A stretch of 28,728 nucleotides of DNA from a virus: positions 1 to 28,728 of the IMG/VR virus record IMGVR_UViG_3300012954_002084. One strand, written 5' to 3'. How positions within the stretch are numbered: position 1 is the first letter of the stretch; each line of letters starts with the position of its first letter. Below the pieces are notes generated by a model, which made no database searches, was not told where the DNA came from, and saw nothing but the letters and a program-made list of their open reading frames with translations. The position numbers were made by a program, and so were the translations under genes. This document shows positions 22,520 through 28,728 of the stretch, piece after piece.

Positions 22520-25500
22520 GATCTTACTCCTATTTGTGGGTAAGGATATATATTATTTGTGCTAACAAGATAAATTGTGTTTACATTTAAGTTTAAATCT
22601 TGTATTTCTTGTTCTGTTCTTACATAGTTAATAGTTTTTGTTTGTTTATCCATGAATATTATACCTTCAAGATCCCCTTCACTTCTCTTGATATTTAGAT
22701 AGTTTAAAATATTATACTTACCATATACTTGTCTAAATTCTGCATCATCTCCTGCATTTAATAATTTAAGTAGGGTTTCAATTTGGGTTTTATCTAATCC
22801 TGTATTAGTTGCTTGTAATATACCTGCTGTACTGCGTAATGCTTTTTTCTTTCTTTCTGGATCACTTGTTAGTTTAGGATTTTGCAATAGGCTAATATGC
22901 ATAGCACTATTTAATCCTGTTGCAGGCATATTAGCAACTTCTTCCAAATCAGCAAAGTCTAATTTAAATCCTTCTACTTTACCTGACCAAGTAGAATCTG
23001 GTTGTACATGATAGTCTTTAAATCTGGCATCTTTTGCAGTTTTAGTTTTTAATTCTACATGGTTACCATCAATAAGTAAATCTCCTTTACCTTTACCTGA
23101 TCCAATGCCTTCTATTTTAGCACTCAATATTGAAAGTAAAAACTCACCAGCACCAATACCCTGACCTATAACATTAGATAAATCTTCTATAAATTCTGTA
23201 ATATAATCCTCTTTGCCATATCCTCTAAACACTTCTGAGAAATCATACTTACCACCAGATAATAATTTTTTAGTGTCTACAAGTTGATCTTTTTTCCATT
23301 TTGCAAGTAGTTGAGCACGTTCTAAATTTGTCATTTCTAAACTAGCAATCATTTTTGCAATCTTCAATTGATTCCTTTTTACTTCACTATCATCTATATC
23401 GTCTAACTGGGTAGTTATGCTTTTTAATCTGCCGCCTACACCCATATCATCTAATAAAGAATCTATGTACTGAACAATTCTATCTGTTTGCGAGTCGTCA
23501 TCAGGTAAATCTTCAATTTTTTTAATTACTTCATCTTTGCTTTCTTTTAATTTTACATGTTTTTTAACTTCAGGATGTAATTGACTATCTATATAAGTCT
23601 TTAAAACATTTCTTAAATCTGCTTGATCTCCACCCTCTCCTCTTACTAATCTAAAGTCTGACAGCATTTGTGGAACAGGTAATGCCCAATATGCCTCCAT
23701 TTGTTTCTTAAGATCGCCTGCCGGCATAGGCTCAGCAAGTAATTTGTTTAATAAGTAGGGTATGCTATTATCTGGTAGTGCATTACTGGCTGGCCCTTGA
23801 CTAACTTTACTTAAACTTTCGTTCATTTTTTTAGTTTTCTTTTTCATTTGGTTAATGTACTTTCTGTACACAGCCGCCGCTGATTTTTTTCCTGCCGCCT
23901 TAGCCCGTTGTTCCATAGCAATCGCGGCCTGTATTTTATGTGCATGTTTTTTACCTGAACCTCTGATTTTACTAACACTTGCTTTCGCATCTTTTACAGT
24001 GGCAAATTTTAGTCCTTTAATTGTGCCTTTGGGATTTTCGTCTGTGTACAAGTCGCTATGCTTTTTACTACCTGCTGGTTGTCCTTTTTTGCGTGGTATC
24101 CTCTTTGCTTCTGTTTTCTTTTTCTTTCCTGCACAATGAGCCTTCTGGCTAAACCCTTTTGGATTATTACAGTCTATACTTGACTTATATTTCTTACTCC
24201 ATTTTTCTAATACTGCTGAACTTTCTAAAATTACTAGTTGTTCTTCTAAGGGTAATTTTTCAAACTTATTGTAAACACTTTCTCTAGGATCTGAATTAAG
24301 TTCTCTCATTCTATTTTGAAGATACATTCTGCCTCTTGCTAAGTGGCCCTGGAAGTCATTTGGTTCTTCTCCTGCTTCTCTTTCTCTCATCATACTGACT
24401 AAAACAGCACGTTTAAATGTTTCATCATTTTGTTCATTTTTGAGAAATCCTACCAGTCTGTTTACGTCTGGTTGCACAATATAATTTTGCATACCATTCA
24501 TCATCATAGTATTAAAATCAAAATATTTGCTACGCATGTCTTGATAATCTTGTGTTGTTACATCGAATCCTGATTGATCATCTGCTGTAGGTTCAGACCC
24601 ACCATACATTTGACTTACATTATCACCGTCTCTAAAATAGTTTCCGGCACTTACAGTATAATTCTTTTGTATATATTCGTATGCGGCCTTAACTGCGGCG
24701 GCCCATCTTTCTATACCTATTGCTTCTGGATTTTCTGGGCGCCAGTTGTGATCACTATCATATTGATCATAAACTTTTTTTAGTAAATTAGGACCTTGGT
24801 CGTTTACACCTCTTTCAATTTTTAAGTAATCTGATAAGTTAGTCCAATTTGTTTTATTTGCTACTTGGTTGGATGAGGAATTATAGGAATCCATGTCTTC
24901 AACACCAGCCGCTTTTATCATACCATCTACATTATCCTGATAATTAAGTGGTAAATCAATGTCACCATCTACTATTCTTTTTAGTATATTTTCTAATGCC
25001 ACTTTAAAACTGTAATAGCCTTCACGGTCTTTCATGCCTTTTAGTTCTTTAGCAACAAGTGGTTTCATTTTAGGTGGATATAGATCCCAATCAAATGCAT
25101 TAAATATTTTATCTTCTGTTTCATCGCCATCTAAAGGATCCCACATCATGGCACTACCTCTATCAATAGGCTCACCACTCTTTGGATTTTTAAGCTCATC
25201 TTTATCAACAAGGTCCTTCTGTCCAGGCGCTCCTGATCTGCTATCACCTTTTTTAGTAATTTCTATACCTAATTTTTTTAGTTCTGTATAATTTTCTCCA
25301 CTTGCTCTTTCAAACTTATTGTTACCCAAGTAACCAAGATCTTGGAAAGGTATATCATATAGTTGCCTAAATCTTTTAAGTATTTCCTTGTAACCTTTTT
25401 TCCTCCAGGTGTGATAATAATTATTTGCTGACTCGAATTTCTGTATTAAATCTAATCCAGTATAGGCATCATCGGCCTGTGTATAGTGTGCGGCAGGTAT

Positions 25501-28500
25501 CACAAATATTTTTCCGCCTATGTTTACTTTATCATTAAAATGATCTAAATGATTATCTAAATAAGCGGCCCTGTCTTCATAATCTTCATCTGTAATTGTG
25601 TCATAAAAATCTTTGTTGATATATACATAACTGTGACTAGGAATATTAAATGTTGCTCTGGCTTTATCTCTAATATTTTTCTCAAAATCTTTGCTTTTCT
25701 TGTCTGCTACATTTTTGCCTGAAATTTCTTGCTTGAGATCTGTGAAACCTTCTGATTGAAATATTTTATCAAAATCTGTTAAAAACTTTTTATATGCTTG
25801 GAATCTTTTCTTTAATAGTGCCCTTACCTCATTTAGTTTGTAAAGATTATCATAACCTTGATCATTTCTAGCTCTATAATATCTGTCTAAATTTATAGCA
25901 CCTAGTACATAATCATCGTATGCACTTGCAAAATTATAGTCTTCTTCATTATCTATTTTAACAACTCTGTCTGAAATATTATTCCATCTTTCCAGATTAC
26001 CAACTGATAAAAACATTGGTCCATCTTCGTCAACAGTAGTATCACTTAGATTTTGAAACAATTCATCATCTGGCTTTAATTCTTTAATAAATTTATTGCC
26101 TATTTTCATTAATTGTTTTTGAAGGTTTTTGTATTTTTCCTCATCTGTATTTTTAATTTCCTTTAGATGAGTTAATCTGGTTCTCATTTTTTGTATGAGA
26201 TTCATTTGTACCACAGTTTCATATGGATCATCGCTTTTTATATTTGGATGATGATCCTTACTAGTAGGATGTTCATAATCATTATATGGCTCTAAAAATT
26301 TTAATAACTTTTTAATTGCACCTTTATTGGATACCATATTTGGTGTTATTAGTGCAGGATCATTATATCCACCTCTTTGTATCAATCTGTAAAAATCATT
26401 TTTCTGTCTGGATCTTCTTAAATCCTTTAATACCCTTTCTATTTCATTGTTCTCAAGTTTAGGATTTACAGTAATAATTATTTTTTGTAGTTTGTCCAGT
26501 TTTCCGTTATCCATGGCATCTTCGTGCTGGAAGAATTGCCACATGCCGTCCACAACGGGATCAAGATCTTGCATATCGAAAAACTCAGGACTATCTACAA
26601 CTTCTTTTTTAAATAATTGTAATGCACCTTTTTGTAACCTAATAATGTTTTCTTTATCATTTCTTGCAGTATCATTGCTAATACTTTTTATTAATACGTT
26701 ACTTAATTGCTCACCATCTAATTTTAATTCATTTGCATACTTTCTAAATGCACCAATATGTCTGGTTTTAGGTGTTTGCCTTGCATTGTTGTCTATAATA
26801 TTTTGTGCTAACAAATTAACTGCTCTAGCAAATCTATCTTGTGCTTTTTGTAATACTGCTGGTGCTCGTTTGCTTGGTGCTAAACTATCAGGCTCTATGT
26901 AACCTGTAATGCCTTCATCTTCGTTTATGCTTTCGCCCATCCAACTAGGATCTCTGCCTGTGCCATCTCTGTAATCGTCAATGCTTTTTTCCCATTTTTT
27001 ATCTGCATCTGGTTTACTGAGCTCTAAATATTCTTTATAATAATTTAAACTTGCTTCAAGTACATCTAGTATATCAAAATAATCTTTTTTACTAACAATT
27101 TCTTTTGCCGCATCAATTACAGGATGGTCTATTTCGTCATATCTTTTTGCACGTTCAGTATCTACTTCCTGACTTTTACGCATTACTCTGCTTAAGGCCG
27201 CAATATAATCTTTTCTAAATGCTTTTTCGTCATATCCTGCTTTCATTACAGTTGCATATCTTACAACTGCTTTAACTAATTTTTCATATGCCTGTACATA
27301 ATCATTACCTGCGATCCTAAATTCAATAAGTTCGTTTCCAGAAGATTTATCTTTTCCATAACCAGTTTTAAAATGGATACTGCTGAATTTTTCTTTGCTT
27401 ATACCTTTTGTTAGCTCTTTTTCTAATTCTAAGAAACTTTTATGGTCCCCTCGCCTCATACCTTCAGCATGTTTTAAAATATTTAGGTATTGGCTTCTAG
27501 CATATGAATTTTTTAGCCTATCAAATGTTTTCAGCAAATACTCATCGCCTAATAATAATGCCATTTTTAATCTATTTGGTTCTTCTTGAGAACTTCCTTG
27601 CCAACTCATAGTAACATGAAATCCTGTACTACGGTTAGATCCAAAGGCGGCATTGTCTTCTCCCCAATCTAGAAAACTTTTTACTTCTTGTAACATTTCT
27701 CTAGGACTACTGAATACTGGAGATATAATTTCTGCAGGTGCACCTTCATCAGGATCTATTGAACTATCTCTTTCCACAGCCCATTCATTTTCATCACCAC
27801 TAGTATCGCCGTAATCTCCTGATTCTGGATACGTTTTAAATTTGCTGTTTTCTTTTTGCCATATATGAAATTCATCTGCAACACCTTCTACATCGCCAGT
27901 TTGTCTGCCATAATCAAAACCAAAGTCATCTAGGAATTCGCTCATGCTGTAATATTGGTCACTTATATAACCGTCCATATCATAATCGCCTTCACATTCT
28001 ACTATAGCATCATCTAATAATTGATCTTCTTCGTTTGCTATTTCTCTAAGAAAGTCTTCATAATCTGCTTCATATTCTTCATTAATTAAGTCTCTGGCCC
28101 AGTTATCCATGTCCCAGCCATCTTCCTCACGATTTTCATATTCGACAGGATCTTCTTCTGCAAATTCTTCTTTGTATTCTTCAACAGCATCTTCTGTAGG
28201 CCCGACATCAGAATCTATAAAATCTCGAATAAATTCATCGTCATCTCTGTTGTCTTCTATCCAGGCGTCTATAATGTCTGGTAAATATTCGTCCATGGCT
28301 TTTTCACGAATCCAATCATTATAATAATCATATGCACTATCAGGTAAATCTCCAAATTCGTATTCCACATCTGAAACACTCATATCATCTACATATTCTG
28401 AATTACTACTACCTTCAACATTATACCAAAATGTTTCTGCCTCAAATCCGCATTTGACAGGAGCGTCTAAGGCCTCTCTGGCTACAGATTGCCTATTAAA

Positions 28501-28728
28501 ATTAATCTCAAATAATTTTGGATTTGCTTCTTTAAGTCTTTTTCTGGATAATTTTTTTATTTTTGCTTTAAGATCTTTTATTTGTAATTTTTTGCCTTTG
28601 CGACTTGCAATTTTACTTAACTTGCCTTCGTTCTTTTTAGAATTAACAAGCATGTTTCCTATCTCAGCACCTTTTTTAAATTTTTGTGTGTAATTTTGTA
28701 TAGTAGAAGATTTTTTGTCCGGTATTTC
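22516..28728 (-). CDS. giant virion-type protein: amidoligase-like domain, DUF5872-like basic module, PD-(D/E)XK-like C-terminal domain
   Basis: At least 2045 residues from ATG 28653, and the frame stays open for 25 further codons to the window edge, so the true start may lie outside. Numbering is from 28653. The N-terminal domain fits amidoligase_2 (glutamate-cysteine-ligase-like COOH-NH2 ligase): CGFEAETF (68-75), W291...D..S.D...APAEIISP (to about 310), STGFHVTMSW (about 340) and LIEFRIAGND (about 440); a very acidic Tyr/Asp-rich insert lies at about 90-260. The middle is helical and unrecognised. Residues about 1490-1610 hold DCNNPKGFSQKAHCAGKKK plus a DUF5872-like segment (SKKHSDLYTDENPKG). 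Near 1855-1870, GKGDLLIDGNHVELKTK matches the D-xn-ExK nuclease core. A particle role is inferred. Confidence 0.8.
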   Translation of the reverse strand, partial: EIPDKKSSTIQNYTQKFKKGAEIGNMLVNSKKNEGKLSKIASRKGKKLQIKDLKAKIKKLSRKRLKEANPKLFEINFNRQSVAREALDAPVKCGFEAETFWYNVEGSSNSEYVDDMSVSDVEYEFGDLPDSAYDYYNDWIREKAMDEYLPDIIDAWIEDNRDDDEFIRDFIDSDVGPTEDAVEEYKEEFAEEDPVEYENREEDGWDMDNWARDLINEEYEADYEDFLREIANEEDQLLDDAIVECEGDYDMDGYISDQYYSMSEFLDDFGFDYGRQTGDVEGVADEFHIWQKENSKFKTYPESGDYGDTSGDENEWAVERDSSIDPDEGAPAEIISPVFSSPREMLQEVKSFLDWGEDNAAFGSNRSTGFHVTMSWQGSSQEEPNRLKMALLLGDEYLLKTFDRLKNSYARSQYLNILKHAEGMRRGDHKSFLELEKELTKGISKEKFSSIHFKTGYGKDKSSGNELIEFRIAGNDYVQAYEKLVKAVVRYATVMKAGYDEKAFRKDYIAALSRVMRKSQEVDTERAKRYDEIDHPVIDAAKEIVSKKDYFDILDVLEASLNYYKEYLELSKPDADKKWEKSIDDYRDGTGRDPSWMGESINEDEGITGYIEPDSLAPSKRAPAVLQKAQDRFARAVNLLAQNIIDNNARQTPKTRHIGAFRKYANELKLDGEQLSNVLIKSISNDTARNDKENIIRLQKGALQLFKKEVVDSPEFFDMQDLDPVVDGMWQFFQHEDAMDNGKLDKLQKIIITVNPKLENNEIERVLKDLRRSRQKNDFYRLIQRGGYNDPALITPNMVSNKGAIKKLLKFLEPYNDYEHPTSKDHHPNIKSDDPYETVVQMNLIQKMRTRLTHLKEIKNTDEEKYKNLQKQLMKIGNKFIKELKPDDELFQNLSDTTVDEDGPMFLSVGNLERWNNISDRVVKIDNEEDYNFASAYDDYVLGAINLDRYYRARNDQGYDNLYKLNEVRALLKKRFQAYKKFLTDFDKIFQSEGFTDLKQEISGKNVADKKSKDFEKNIRDKARATFNIPSHSYVYINKDFYDTITDEDYEDRAAYLDNHLDHFNDKVNIGGKIFVIPAAHYTQADDAYTGLDLIQKFESANNYYHTWRKKGYKEILKRFRQLYDIPFQDLGYLGNNKFERASGENYTELKKLGIEITKKGDSRSGAPGQKDLVDKDELKNPKSGEPIDRGSAMMWDPLDGDETEDKIFNAFDWDLYPPKMKPLVAKELKGMKDREGYYSFKVALENILKRIVDGDIDLPLNYQDNVDGMIKAAGVEDMDSYNSSSNQVANKTNWTNLSDYLKIERGVNDQGPNLLKKVYDQYDSDHNWRPENPEAIGIERWAAAVKAAYEYIQKNYTVSAGNYFRDGDNVSQMYGGSEPTADDQSGFDVTTQDYQDMRSKYFDFNTMMMNGMQNYIVQPDVNRLVGFLKNEQNDETFKRAVLVSMMREREAGEEPNDFQGHLARGRMYLQNRMRELNSDPRESVYNKFEKLPLEEQLVILESSAVLEKWSKKYKSSIDCNNPKGFSQKAHCAGKKKKTEAKRIPRKKGQPAGSKKHSDLYTDENPKGTIKGLKFATVKDAKASVSKIRGSGKKHAHKIQAAIAMEQRAKAAGKKSAAAVYRKYINQMKKKTKKMNESLSKVSQGPASNALPDNSIPYLLNKLLAEPMPAGDLKKQMEAYWALPVPQMLSDFRLVRGEGGDQADLRNVLKTYIDSQLHPEVKKHVKLKESKDEVIKKIEDLPDDDSQTDRIVQYIDSLLDDMGVGGRLKSITTQLDDIDDSEVKRNQLKIAKMIASLEMTNLERAQLLAKWKKDQLVDTKKLLSGGKYDFSEVFRGYGKEDYITEFIEDLSNVIGQGIGAGEFLLSILSAKIEGIGSGKGKGDLLIDGNHVELKTKTAKDARFKDYHVQPDSTWSGKVEGFKLDFADLEEVANMPATGLNSAMHISLLQNPKLTSDPERKKKALRSTAGILQATNTGLDKTQIETLLKLLNAGDDAEFRQVYGKYNILNYLNIKRSEGDLEGIIFMDKQTKTINYVRTEQEIQDLNLNVNTIYLVSTNNIYPYPQIGVRS

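Noticed and set aside
22086-22565. 159-residue plus-strand frame, very Pro-rich
   Set aside because: It is the antisense shadow of the poly-Gly region of the SOD fusion (Gly codons read as Pro) and has no ribosome site.
1-28728. tRNA genes, CRISPR arrays, insertion sequences, rho-independent terminators
   Set aside because: Looked for cloverleaf ends, regular spaced repeats, transposase motifs and GC hairpins followed by T runs; none was convincing. The convergent ends at 6604-6612 overlap, leaving no room for a terminator.

Overview
The window looks like part of a T4-like (Straboviridae/Kyanoviridae-type) marine myovirus that infects a Gram-negative, probably proteobacterial, host. Supporting evidence: AT-rich, tightly packed genes with ATGA/TAATG overlaps; late-promoter boxes of the form (T/G/A)ATAAATA; a class Ia ribonucleotide reductase pair; a PAAR tail-tip protein; a tail-fibre-like protein; a Cas4/RecB-like nuclease; and small Lys/Cys motifs that I recall from marine T4-like phages. 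The 7Fe ferredoxin and pseudoazurin point to a proteobacterial rather than a cyanobacterial host. These are inferences from motifs only, as no search was run.

Left part (1-2911, minus strand): one late-promoter-headed series of nine genes, most of them membrane, exported or redox proteins. In transcription order they are two tiny membrane peptides, an exported EF-hand protein, another membrane peptide, a dihydroorotate dehydrogenase (PyrD), an exported pseudoazurin, two small membrane proteins and a 7Fe ferredoxin cut by the window edge. The ferredoxin also has its own consensus sigma70 promoter. This is the most unusual block: a candidate phage electron-transfer and envelope module.

Second part (2958-7605): a mixed-strand island with a PP-loop (asparagine-synthase-like) ATPase on minus, a subtilisin-like protease and a cysteine-less radical-SAM-like protein on plus, and a true radical SAM enzyme on minus.

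Third part (7607-12070, minus): nrdA and nrdB, an LSm-like small protein and PAAR in one overlapping run, preceded by a gene of unknown function.

Fourth part (12077-28728, minus): virion-type genes. These are a large tail-fibre-like protein, a RecB-like nuclease, small and large structural-type proteins, an SGNH hydrolase, a protein with three ParB/sulfiredoxin-like domains and an inserted GNAT-like domain, a Cu/Zn superoxide dismutase fused behind a poly-Gly/poly-Lys region, and a giant protein (at least 2045 residues) with an N-terminal amidoligase-like domain and a C-terminal PD-(D/E)XK-like site. Several of these carry basic modules with a cysteine pair, suggesting enzymes packaged in the virion. 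Three genes have the late-promoter box exactly 5 nt before ATG and no Shine-Dalgarno sequence, which predicts leaderless late mRNAs. No tRNA, CRISPR or transposon was seen.
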